Below are positions 1-5,741 of a stretch of DNA of 5,940 nucleotides, one piece after another; position 1 is the first letter of the stretch, and each line of letters begins with the position of its first letter. This DNA is from Proteiniphilum sp. (GTDB lineage Bacteria; Bacteroidota; Bacteroidia; Bacteroidales; Dysgonomonadaceae). The notes under the pieces are model-generated. The model was not told the origin of the DNA, ran no database searches, and worked only from the letters and a program-made list of their open reading frames with translations. Location of the stretch: NCBI GenBank assembly GCA_016649795.1, contig JAENWZ010000147.1:1-5940 (forward strand), given 5' to 3'. The position numbers and the translations under genes are program-made.

Positions 1-224
1 TCAAACATAGTACCTGCTGTAGGACTTTCGTCGTATTTACATCGGTTACATCGTCTTGAATAAAGCTTATGCCCTTTGCAGTATGTGCTGTTACCACATT
101 TCCTGCAAATGTAACCTTCTGTCCATTTTATGTCAGACAAATACTTGTAGCAATCTTCATCTGATTTAAAGTGCTGATTGAACTTGATTGAATTCACTCC
201 CTTAAACCTATTATCCTTTTCCAT
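1..224 (-). CDS. IS1595-family transposase, N-terminal part (cut by window edge)
   Basis: The reading frame starts at ATG 224 and runs off the left edge after 74 complete codons. It begins MEKDNRFKGVNSIKFNQHF and contains a zinc ribbon with cysteine pairs at residues 40/43 (CRKC) and 59/62 (CNRC). The segment after it, KYDESPTAGTMF, matches the ribbon-to-catalytic-domain junction typical of IS1595/ISXO2-like transposases, where the phrase is usually close to 'SPTAGTIF'. In this family the ribbon is followed by a DDE-type catalytic domain that moves the element by cut-and-paste or copying. That domain lies outside the window, so I cannot say whether the gene is intact. The frame is too short within the window to stand out as a long ORF, but the cysteine spacing and the junction phrase are strong evidence. 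The chosen start is the first ATG of the frame and fits the usual length of sequence before the ribbon. Confidence 0.85.
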   Translation of the reverse strand, partial: MEKDNRFKGVNSIKFNQHFKSDEDCYKYLSDIKWTEGYICRKCGNSTYCKGHKLYSRRCNRCKYDESPTAGTMF

Positions 225-270
225 GCTACAACAGTAGCATTATTTATTGGGCGGTCTAAGCGCTTATACC
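1..270 (-). mobile_element. IS1595-family insertion sequence, transposase-start end
   Basis: The element is inferred from the transposase fragment. Read on the minus strand, the sequence upstream of the transposase start can be set to begin GGTATAAGCGCTTAGACCGC (270 down to 251), and a GG terminus is usual for IS1595 ends. The eight bases outside it, AATAATTT (271-278), would be the target duplication copy; the family makes 8-bp, AT-rich duplications. The other end is outside the window, so both the exact boundary and the duplication are guesses. A perfect palindrome TAAGCGCTTA lies at 257-266 inside the proposed end. Confidence 0.5.
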
Positions 271-317
271 AATAATTTAATTAGTTCGTTATTTGTATGT
301 ATCTGCGAACTGTACTT

Positions 318-2606
318 TTATCTGTCCCAGTAGCGACCCTCTTTGATCGCTTTCACAAAATCGGCAGGATTCCCATCTTTTACAATACCGCTCTCCGTGG
401 TAAGATCCTCGCCAATCACATCCAGGATAAACCTGACAGCAGCTCCATTAGCCGATATAGGTTTAAAATGGAAATAGGTATCCCTTACAAACTCCTTGTA
501 ACGGGGATCCGATTGCATCATTTTGAACATCTCCGGTGATCCGTCAGGAACAGCAGTCGCGTCGAACAAAACAGAGGAGGTGGTCAGTACGGTATCATCC
601 ACTTCAATCTCATTTCCCTGATTGTCATTGATGGTTCCGAGATGGGAAGCAACCACTCTTACTATTGCCCCTTCACCGGTAAGTGTCTCCTTCAGTTTTT
701 TCAACTGCGAGCCATCCACACCGTCATCACATAAAATGGCAATTTTACGCGTACGGATGGAATCTTTCTTCTGGTTTTTCAGTATGCTCAGTGCCGGTGA
801 TTCCTTCAGTTTTGGTTCTATGACGATGGTTTCAAATTCTTCCGGTGTTGCATCGGGACTATGCTGCATATTCTCCGGTACACCCTTCGGTATATCGAGT
901 CCGAGTTGAGCGGCAACCTGGTTGGCCAGCTCCTTATCCACCATCTTGATCATCTTCAGCACATTCTGACGGAGAGCTACCCGCTTCACCTTGCCCAGCT
1001 CAAAGCTGAAAGCATCGGTAATGTGTTTTTTCTCCACATCGGTCTGACTGTTATAGAACAGAGTGGCCTGCGAATAATGATCCAGGAAGCTTTGACTTCT
1101 TGCGCGTACCTTATGTGCCTCGATACGTTCCCTGTGGCTTGTAAAACCGCCTTCCTCCTTTGAAGACTGCAGCGGGTAATTATCACTGATGGTGTTGGGG
1201 TGATAACTCGTCTCATCCACATTGATGGTCATTCTGTGCATACCGTCTTTCTGATTATTGACTACCGGCACGACAGGACGATTGATGGGTATCTCGTGAA
1301 AATTGGGACCGCCGAGACGTGAGATCTGGGTATCGGTATAAGAAAAGAGACGTCCCTGCAATAGCGGATCGTTGGAGAAGTCGATGCCGGGAACAATATG
1401 TCCCGGGTGAAAGGCAACCTGTTCCGTTTCGGCGAAGAAATTGTCGGGGTTACGATTCAGCGTCATCCTGCCGACGATCTGCACGGGCACCAGCTCTTCA
1501 GGTACCAGCTTTGTTGGATCGAGCAGATCGAAGTCGAATTTGAACTCATCCTCCTCCGGAATAACCTGCACTCCTAGGTCCCATTCCGGATATTCGCCTA
1601 CCTGTATGGCATCCCACAGATCGCGTCTATGAAAATCGGTGTCCTTGCCGGCGATCTTCTGGTTCTCGTCCCATACAAGTGAATGCAGTCCCATTGTTGG
1701 TTTCCAGTGAAACTTTACGAAGAAAGACTCATCCTTCTCATTTATCAACCGGAACGAATGTGTGCCAAAGCCCTCCATCATCCGGTAGCTTCGGGGAATA
1801 GCCCTGTCGCTCATCAGCCACATCACCGTGTGAAATGTCTCGGGTGAGGTAGATATGAAATCCCAAAAAGTATCATGTGCAGAAGCGGACTGTGGTATTT
1901 CATTCCGCGGTTCAGGTTTTACGGCATGGATCAGATCGGGAAATTTGATGGCATCCTGAATAAAAAAAGGAGCCACATTATTACCCACCAGATCAAAAAT
2001 ACCTTCGTCGGTATAAAACTTAACGGCAAATCCCCTTACATCACGTGCCATATCTGTTGAACCGCGTCCCCCTTGCACCGTGGAGAACCGTACAAAGACC
2101 GAAGTCTCTTTGCCTTTTTCTGTAAGAAATTTTGCTTTTGTGAATTGCGGAACAGGGTTGGTTACTTTAAATACACCATGAGCACCCGATCCTCTGGCAT
2201 GCACAATCCGCTCGGGTATACGTTCATGATCGAAATGGGTGATCTTCTCACGCATAATAAAATCTTCCAGCAACGAGGGGCCTCGCTCACCAACCCTAAG
2301 TGTGTTGCTGTCATCATTGATACGTAGACCCTGATTCGTTGTCATTCGATTTCCATAACCACCTCCTTTGTTAACGGCCAGATCTTTCTGCTTGGCGTTA
2401 TCAGGTGTTTCGGGTCGTACTTCCAGTGAAACTTTTTTATCGGCTTCACTCATCTCCACAGGATTAGGATCTTTTAGTTCAATCTGAGATACTTTTGCCG
2501 GCTCAGCCCCTTTTCCCGAAATGGTTGGGTTCTTACTATTTGTCTGCACAGCATTCTTCTTTTCTGAAGAGGTATCATTCTCCTTTTTACTGTTTTCTTT
2601 TTTCAT
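318..2606 (-). CDS. katE: Large-subunit heme catalase, KatE/HPII type
   Basis: This enzyme breaks hydrogen peroxide down to water and oxygen in the cytoplasm. The 762-residue protein aligns well from memory with E. coli HPII (753 residues). Key residues are visible: distal His136 in RIVHARG, Ser175 in FVRFSTVQGG, distal Asn209 in FDLVGNN, and proximal heme ligand Tyr423 in RLFSYTDTQ. His400 in AFHPGHIVPG matches the histidine that bonds to the heme tyrosine in HPII. Residues 1 to about 85 are a charged Lys/Ser/Asn/Pro-rich arm, longer than in small catalases as expected for the large-subunit clade. Residues from about 617 form the C-terminal flavodoxin/class I glutaminase-like domain of this clade (RKIAILCDDGVDG onward). 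The frame is open to a TTG at 2648, but ATG 2606 (MKKENSKKEN) is preferred. The upstream neighbour is the DUF2383 gene, 101 bp away with a 33-bp dyad between them; an insertion sequence lies just past the 3' end. Confidence 0.97.
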   Translation of the reverse strand: MKKENSKKENDTSSEKKNAVQTNSKNPTISGKGAEPAKVSQIELKDPNPVEMSEADKKVSLEVRPETPDNAKQKDLAVNKGGGYGNRMTTNQGLRINDDSNTLRVGERGPSLLEDFIMREKITHFDHERIPERIVHARGSGAHGVFKVTNPVPQFTKAKFLTEKGKETSVFVRFSTVQGGRGSTDMARDVRGFAVKFYTDEGIFDLVGNNVAPFFIQDAIKFPDLIHAVKPEPRNEIPQSASAHDTFWDFISTSPETFHTVMWLMSDRAIPRSYRMMEGFGTHSFRLINEKDESFFVKFHWKPTMGLHSLVWDENQKIAGKDTDFHRRDLWDAIQVGEYPEWDLGVQVIPEEDEFKFDFDLLDPTKLVPEELVPVQIVGRMTLNRNPDNFFAETEQVAFHPGHIVPGIDFSNDPLLQGRLFSYTDTQISRLGGPNFHEIPINRPVVPVVNNQKDGMHRMTINVDETSYHPNTISDNYPLQSSKEEGGFTSHRERIEAHKVRARSQSFLDHYSQATLFYNSQTDVEKKHITDAFSFELGKVKRVALRQNVLKMIKMVDKELANQVAAQLGLDIPKGVPENMQHSPDATPEEFETIVIEPKLKESPALSILKNQKKDSIRTRKIAILCDDGVDGSQLKKLKETLTGEGAIVRVVASHLGTINDNQGNEIEVDDTVLTTSSVLFDATAVPDGSPEMFKMMQSDPRYKEFVRDTYFHFKPISANGAAVRFILDVIGEDLTTESGIVKDGNPADFVKAIKEGRYWDR

Positions 2607-2644
2607 AGGTAATGTTTTGTTCAATCCATAGTTGAGATTCAAAT

Positions 2645-2677
2645 ACAATTAAAGATGAGTCACTCACCTTTAATTGT
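2645..2677. promoter_or_regulatory. 33-bp dyad between the DUF2383 gene and katE (terminator or operator)
   Basis: ACAATTAAAG (2645-2654) pairs perfectly with CTTTAATTGT (2668-2677), and inside it TGAG (2656-2659) pairs with CTCA (2663-2666) across one A/C mismatch. On the minus strand it lies 30 bp after the DUF2383 stop and 38 bp before the katE start. Downstream on that strand the sequence is ATTTGAATC, which is only a poor U-run, so it is not a textbook intrinsic terminator. It could end the DUF2383 transcript, act as an operator for katE, or form a leader hairpin. The structure is clear; the role is not. Confidence 0.5.
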
Positions 2678-2707
2678 TCAATAGTCTGATGTTAAGAAGG
2701 GATAGGT

Positions 2708-3160
2708 TCAGAGTGAATCCCGCATTGCTTTGATCATGTCGTGAGATACTTTAATCTCCGCCTGCTGACGAATGACAATGGTTCGTTGTTCAGGAGTAAG
2801 ACTCTCGCATTTAAGTGCCTCTTCATAAGCTCTGAGAGCTGCATCTTCACCATCCTCGCAGTTGTCTAGGATTGCTTTTCTGTCTGCTCCGGAGAAGAAA
2901 GCCTTCACATCCATCCAGGCACGATAGATCTTACCGGATACTTTGGTGCCCTCTTTAATATCTTCTCCTGTATTAGCAATCACCGCAGCCAGTTCTGCAT
3001 GGAATGATCTGCTTTGGTTCACTCTTTCCTGAAACAGAATTCTCAGGTCAGCATCAACTGCTTTCAGTTCTTCCATCGCTTTTTGGTAACCCTCTACTCT
3101 GTCGTTGTTGATTAATACCAGATCGTTTAGTGTTTCGATTTGATTTTTCAAGTAATCCAT
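2708..3160 (-). CDS. PA2169-family (DUF2383) four-helix-bundle protein
   Basis: The 150-residue protein is almost entirely helical and charged. Its opening MDYLKNQIETLNDLVLIN and the following NNDRVEGYQKA are typical of the PA2169/DUF2383 family, which folds as a ferritin-like four-helix bundle and is often induced by stress. The exact function of the family is not established. Acidic and histidine positions that could bind metal are present: Glu46 and the pair His54/Glu56 in RSFHAELAAVIAN, plus Glu118 and Glu124/Glu125 in the later helices (CEDGEDAALRAYEEAL). I have not shown that they form a di-iron site. The frame is open to ATG 3193, but the second ATG at 3160 gives the family-typical N-terminus and is chosen. 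It precedes katE in the same direction, so the two may respond to the same oxidative stress, but a 33-bp dyad lies between them. The 162 bp upstream of it hold no gene. Confidence 0.88.
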   Translation of the reverse strand: MDYLKNQIETLNDLVLINNDRVEGYQKAMEELKAVDADLRILFQERVNQSRSFHAELAAVIANTGEDIKEGTKVSGKIYRAWMDVKAFFSGADRKAILDNCEDGEDAALRAYEEALKCESLTPEQRTIVIRQQAEIKVSHDMIKAMRDSL

Positions 3161-3322
3161 AACTTTCAGTTTTAATTCATAGTTAATGCACATGAATAGA
3201 ACACTCGGATTTTTTCAATTGTTCAGAATCAGACTACTAATAAACTATAAATAGGGGGATTAAGGAGTGGAAATCCTCCGGTAACCCATATTGCATCCAG
3301 AGGTGTTAACAGGAATATTTTT
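3161..3322. other. Intergenic stretch between DUF190 and DUF2383 genes
   Basis: This 162-bp interval should hold the end of the crcB-DUF190 transcript and the promoter of the DUF2383 gene. I see no convincing terminator: GGAG and CTCC around 3265-3280 could pair over 4 bp only and have no T-run. No clear match to the Bacteroidota promoter (TTTG and TAnnTTTG at proper spacing) was found either. Confidence 0.4.
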
Positions 3323-3694
3323 TTACTTTCTTGGTTTGGTATCTTGTTTTACTCCGGTCTTATAGAGGATGAGATCGGTTTTTTCGGTGGCGACTAGGCA
3401 GCCGTAACGGACCGACTCCAGAAGCGGTTTGATTAACTCAAAGAAATCCGTCACTTTTGTCTCTTTATCAATTATTTCTATTACTACCGGTAGTTTCTCA
3501 CTCACCTCCCAGAATTTATAGGAGTGGATAACGGAACTTGCTCCATAGCCAAGAATACCCTTCAGTACCGTAGCACCCGCAAGCCCCTGTTCCTTAGCTT
3601 TAAAAACAATATGTTCATACAGTAAACCCTCTTTGTATTTATCGCTTGAACTGAGATAAATACGAAGAACCAAAGCAGATGAATTGTTTTCCAT
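3323..3694 (-). CDS. DUF190 family PII-like protein, partner gene of crcB
   Basis: The 123-residue protein has the DUF190 layout: a first strand ALVLRIYLSSSDKY (7-20), a helix LLYEHIVFKAKEQGLAG (24-40), the signature ATVLKGILGYG (41-51), a strand LPVVIEIIDKE (68-78), a helix around DFFELIKPLLE (83-93) and a last strand. The family has a ferredoxin-like fold related to PII signalling proteins and forms small-molecule-binding oligomers; its ligand and function are not settled. DUF190 genes are frequently found beside crcB, as here. Only one base separates the crcB stop (TGA 3698-3696) from this ATG (3694), so translation is probably coupled. This points to a role in the fluoride response, for example as a sensor or modulator of the channel, but that is inference from context. 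A lysine-rich tail (residues 115-123) lies outside the usual fold. Confidence 0.93.
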   Translation of the reverse strand: MENNSSALVLRIYLSSSDKYKEGLLYEHIVFKAKEQGLAGATVLKGILGYGASSVIHSYKFWEVSEKLPVVIEIIDKETKVTDFFELIKPLLESVRYGCLVATEKTDLILYKTGVKQDTKPRK

Positions 3695-3695
3695 A

Positions 3696-4073
3696 TCAGA
3701 TAGCTTTAATGATTAATCTGCCGAAAAAGACGGCGAAAAGACCCAGTATGAAGCTCAACCCTGAATAGGTTGCAAACCGAAAGAACTCATTATTTTGTAA
3801 AAGGATAAATGCATCATTGGAGAAAGTGGAGTAGGTGGTGAACCCTCCGCAGATACCAACAGTTAAGAAGATACGCCATTCCGGTGACATGATATTTCGC
3901 TTTTCCGAGAGACCAAAAAGAATACCTATGAGAAAACTCCCGATAATATTCACCGTGAAGGTGCCCCACGGGAAAACCGAAACAACATGCATCTGGAAGT
4001 ACCTTGAAACCAGAAAGCGGAGTGCCGAACCTATAAAACCACCTAAACCCACTATGAGTATCGACTTGACCAT
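3696..4073 (-). CDS. crcB: Fluoride ion channel CrcB/Fluc
   Basis: The 125-residue inner-membrane protein exports fluoride as a dual-topology dimer. It has four hydrophobic segments: about 3-23, 33-54, 66-88 with the break GGFTTYS, and 97-123. Family motifs are present: GGFIGSALRF (11-20), PWGTFTVNIIGSFLIG (35-50) with the pore asparagine at Asn42, and GICGGFTTYSTFS (73-85), where the central Thr/Ser stretch holds the structural sodium and lines the pore. Tyr81 stands where most members have the first phenylalanine of the Phe box; Phe84 is kept. The single copy is as expected for a homodimer. It is the first gene of a pair with the DUF190 gene, one base apart. Upstream is the GNAT gene, 57 bp away, with no fluoride riboswitch that I can recognise. 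No Shine-Dalgarno sequence precedes the ATG. Confidence 0.96.
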   Translation of the reverse strand: MVKSILIVGLGGFIGSALRFLVSRYFQMHVVSVFPWGTFTVNIIGSFLIGILFGLSEKRNIMSPEWRIFLTVGICGGFTTYSTFSNDAFILLQNNEFFRFATYSGLSFILGLFAVFFGRLIIKAI

Positions 4074-4130
4074 TATTTTAAATATATCGTTTGCTTGTTT
4101 TTAAAATTTCAGCACAGCCTCCTCAAGGAA

Positions 4131-4715
4131 CTAATCTTTGATTTTTGCAAATCTGACCTCGTCACAAAACGTTCCATTTTTGAAAACAACTTTTCTGAAT
4201 ATTCCTTCCCTGATAAAGCCACATTTCTCAAGCACTCTCTGAGAAGCCTTGTTGAATTCAAAAACACCGGTATAGATACGAACAATATCCAGGTGATTAA
4301 ATCCCCACTCAGTGATCAAACGAACTGCTCTTGTTACGATCCCTTTGTTCCAAAACGGTTCACCAATGAAATAACCGATCTCGGCACTTTTCCTGTAGAC
4401 ATCGGATGCAAGATGTAAGCCGATGTTACCGACATACTCTCCTTTATATTCAATGGCGAAAACATTTCTCGGTTCCTGCTTATCTGTCATAGCTTTAAAG
4501 CTCTTCGCAGCTTCTAATGTGTAAGGATGAGGAAAAGCATCCCGCACATTATCGAACACTTTTTTGTTGTTTGCATGCTCAACCAGTTTTGGTATATCGG
4601 AATCCATTAATTCTCTCAATACCACATCATCATCTATTGATGAATTCATCTGGGCATTTAATGCCAGAACGTTCACCAGTAATAGCGAAATGAGCAGGTA
4701 GAATGTCTTTTTCAT
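4131..4715 (-). CDS. RimJ/RimL-type GNAT acetyltransferase with an N-terminal signal peptide
   Basis: Residues from about 30 to 192 form a GNAT domain of the RimJ/RimL type, which transfers the acetyl group of acetyl-CoA to an amine such as a protein N-terminus or small molecule. Seen are VVLRELMDSD (31-40), DAFPHPYTLEAAK (59-71), AEIGYFIGEPFWNKGIVTRA (111-130) with the pyrophosphate-binding loop NKGIVT, and NKASQRVLEKCGF (155-167). The domain is complete and its usual start would be Met23 (ATG 4649), giving 172 residues. In front of it, in frame, is a sequence with all marks of a secretion signal: MKKTF, a hydrophobic core of LLISLLLVNVLAL and a likely cleavage site NA/Q at residues 19-21. 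Such enzymes are normally cytoplasmic because acetyl-CoA is there. Either the protein is exported or anchored, or translation starts at 4649 and the signal is a relic. Another ATG lies at 4724, three codons upstream. Confidence 0.85.
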   Translation of the reverse strand: MKKTFYLLISLLLVNVLALNAQMNSSIDDDVVLRELMDSDIPKLVEHANNKKVFDNVRDAFPHPYTLEAAKSFKAMTDKQEPRNVFAIEYKGEYVGNIGLHLASDVYRKSAEIGYFIGEPFWNKGIVTRAVRLITEWGFNHLDIVRIYTGVFEFNKASQRVLEKCGFIREGIFRKVVFKNGTFCDEVRFAKIKD

Positions 4716-4730
4716 ATGATTCATATGATT
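4713..4730. repeat. Tandem 9-bp repeat duplicating the start codon
   Basis: CATATGATT occurs twice head to tail (4713-4721 and 4722-4730). On the minus strand this reads AATCATATG twice and gives two in-frame start codons, at 4724 and 4715, for the signal-peptide form of the acetyltransferase. It may be a slippage duplication. Which ATG is used would alter the product by only three residues. Confidence 0.75.
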
Positions 4731-4781
4731 AAAATTATTTATTTTTTCTGCGGTATCCTGCAAAAATCCAAATGCCAAGTA

Positions 4782-4789
4782 CAAAATTA
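4782..4789 (-). promoter_or_regulatory. Possible Bacteroidota -7 promoter element for the acetyltransferase
   Basis: TAATTTTG on the minus strand fits the Bacteroidota -7 consensus TAnnTTTG exactly. It would start transcription near 4775 and give a leader of about 50-60 nt before the ATGs at 4724 and 4715. No TTTG is present at the -33 position, so the match may be chance. The element overlaps the stop codon of the upstream gene remnant (4787-4789). Confidence 0.3.
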
Positions 4790-4987
4790 ATCTGCCAATA
4801 GTTTTACCACGATGATCCCGGTAATCAGTGCTATACCAAAGCTCAGCAGGGTACCAATCAATATGTACTCTGTGAGTTTTCTCTCTTTCGACTCTTTCAG
4901 ATCACCAAAACGAAAAACTGATTTGGCAGCTATCAGAAATCCTATCGCCTCCCAATGGCCGGTAACAACAAAAGTAAATACCAGTAA
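4787..4987 (-). pseudogene. C-terminal remnant of a DUF3307-type membrane protein
   Basis: A frame of 66 codons is open between a TGA (4990-4988) and its own TAA (4789-4787). It has no ATG, so it cannot be an ordinary complete gene. The translation includes VFTFVVTGHWEAIGFLIAAK, then SVFRFGDLKESKERKLTEYI, then LIGTLLSFGIALITGIIVV. The phrases 'EAIGFLIAAKSVFRFGDLK' and 'TEYILIGTLLSFG' look, from memory, like the C-terminal end of DUF3307-containing membrane proteins of Bacteroidota, which often follow a satD-family gene. One hydrophobic segment closes the sequence. The N-terminal three quarters is missing, and directly upstream is an array of operator-like dyads. This is most simply read as the leftover of a deletion. 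The assignment to DUF3307 is by recall; that it is protein-coding and truncated is more certain. Confidence 0.65.
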
Positions 4988-4993
4988 TCAATA

Positions 4994-5069
4994 TATTATT
5001 TAATGATGCAATAGTACGGAATATTGCTGAATTATGCAATAATATTTGTTATTGTTGAAACATGCAATA
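4994..5069. repeat. Three 20-bp dyad repeats spaced 28 bp apart (operator-like array)
   Basis: The repeats are TATTATTTAATGATGCAATA (4994-5013), TATTGCTGAATTATGCAATA (5022-5041) and TATTGTTGAAACATGCAATA (5050-5069). Each starts exactly 28 bp after the previous one, leaving 8-bp gaps. The arms TATTGC and GCAATA are inverted repeats: perfect in the middle copy, one mismatch in the right copy, two in the left. The right arm ATGCAATA is identical in all three. This is the pattern of a cooperative repressor or activator binding array. It lies just upstream, in transcription direction, of the DUF3307-like remnant, so its original target gene may be lost. Confidence 0.8.
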
Positions 5070-5123
5070 ATAGAATATATGGCAAATCCAATTCCATCTC
5101 ATCTCTCTTCCACGAGATTGTAC

Positions 5124-5141
5124 GTCTCAGGCGACTGAGGC
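5124..5141. other. Small hairpin after the six-segment membrane protein gene
   Basis: GTCTCAG (5124-5130) can pair with CTGAGGC (5135-5141), with one G-T pair, across the loop GCGA. On the minus strand it lies 17 bp after the stop codon at 5159, where a terminator would be expected, but no T-run follows. It may be a transcript-end structure or chance. Confidence 0.3.
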
Positions 5142-5158
5142 ATTGCCGGTCCGTCAGC

Positions 5159-5716
5159 TTATGGCTTTGGTTTTGTTTTTTTTCCATGAAGCAAATGTCC
5201 CGGAATAATAAAAGAGATCAGCCATGCCAAAGACTCAACAAGAAGCTGTTCCGGAAGTTTCAGGTAAGATGCTGCCAGGGCAAGCAACCCAAAAAGTACT
5301 CCGCCAATTATTATTAATCGGTAACGTAAGATGACCCCTGTAATGGTAATCGTGAAAGCGGTTAAGACCATAAACAGAGGATGTTGCAGTTCAAAGTTGA
5401 TCTGATGCAATACATTATACTGTATAAGGTTTACAAGCACCATAGCCACGACCAGTGATATCCACAGGTATTGCAATGAGACTCTCATCTTTTTTCCTCT
5501 TTTATCCTTTCTTTGTCCAACCAGGAAATAAATTGTAAATGCAATCGCTATCACGGGAAGAGCAATCTGTAGAAAGGTCATGATATCCTCCAGCAAGAAT
5601 GAATAGGCCATTCTTCTTTCAACATATCCCATCAGTGAGCCAAAGAGCAGCATCCAGCCCCATACGATAAAAAGTATCGCCCACTTTTTCAATCTATTTT
5701 TGGTAACTCCATTCAT
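5159..5716 (-). CDS. Membrane protein of unknown function with about six transmembrane segments
   Basis: I do not recognise this 185-residue protein. It starts with a short basic stretch (MNGVTKNRLKK) and has hydrophobic segments at about 11-31 (WAILFIVWGWMLLFG), 47-67, 83-101, 112-131, 133-151 and 157-175. A basic loop QRKDKRGKKMR (68-78) lies between segments 2 and 3 and should face the cytoplasm, as should the lysine-rich tail GKKTKPKP. Segment 1 is followed by GYVERR. The end of the last segment, SFIIPGHLLHGKK, looks like the end of small Bacteroidota membrane proteins, but no catalytic or transport motif is visible. The ATG at 5716 is the only sensible start. Upstream is a stub of a DsrE-like gene, and downstream the operator-like array and a gene remnant, so it may be a survivor of an eroded locus. 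Hydrophobicity and length make a real gene very likely. Confidence 0.75.
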   Translation of the reverse strand: MNGVTKNRLKKWAILFIVWGWMLLFGSLMGYVERRMAYSFLLEDIMTFLQIALPVIAIAFTIYFLVGQRKDKRGKKMRVSLQYLWISLVVAMVLVNLIQYNVLHQINFELQHPLFMVLTAFTITITGVILRYRLIIIGGVLFGLLALAASYLKLPEQLLVESLAWLISFIIPGHLLHGKKTKPKP

Positions 5717-5722
5717 TGTGAA

Positions 5723-5741
5723 TTAATTTAAGTTAATTTAA
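5723..5741. repeat. 9-bp direct repeat TTAATTTAA in the leader of the membrane protein gene
   Basis: TTAATTTAA occurs at 5723-5731 and 5733-5741, a 10-bp period close to one helical turn, immediately upstream of the ATG at 5716. The sequence is very AT-rich, so it may be chance. It could also be a binding site or an unstructured leader that helps translation without a Shine-Dalgarno sequence. Confidence 0.4.

Noticed and set aside
622..909. Plus-strand frames opposite katE, including this one
   Set aside because: They lie wholly antisense to a highly conserved catalase and are by-products of its codon use.
2607..2648. Longer katE start at TTG 2648
   Set aside because: It would add 14 residues unlike the charged catalase arm, would start inside the dyad, and a good ATG exists at 2606.
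3265..3280. Terminator of the crcB-DUF190 unit (GGAG/CTCC pairing)
   Set aside because: Only 4 bp can pair and no T-run follows on the minus strand.
4074..4130. Fluoride riboswitch upstream of crcB
   Set aside because: The 57-bp gap has no match to the conserved core and pseudoknot of the crcB motif, and is too short for an aptamer with an expression platform.
4994..5069. Short CRISPR array, because of the regular 28-bp period
   Set aside because: The repeated unit is a 20-bp imperfect dyad with 8-bp gaps; CRISPR spacers are about 30 bp and repeats are nearly identical. Operator sites fit better.
5024..5317. Plus-strand frame across the operator array and membrane protein gene
   Set aside because: It crosses the dyad repeats and runs antisense to a strong membrane protein; its composition is not protein-like and no family is recognisable.
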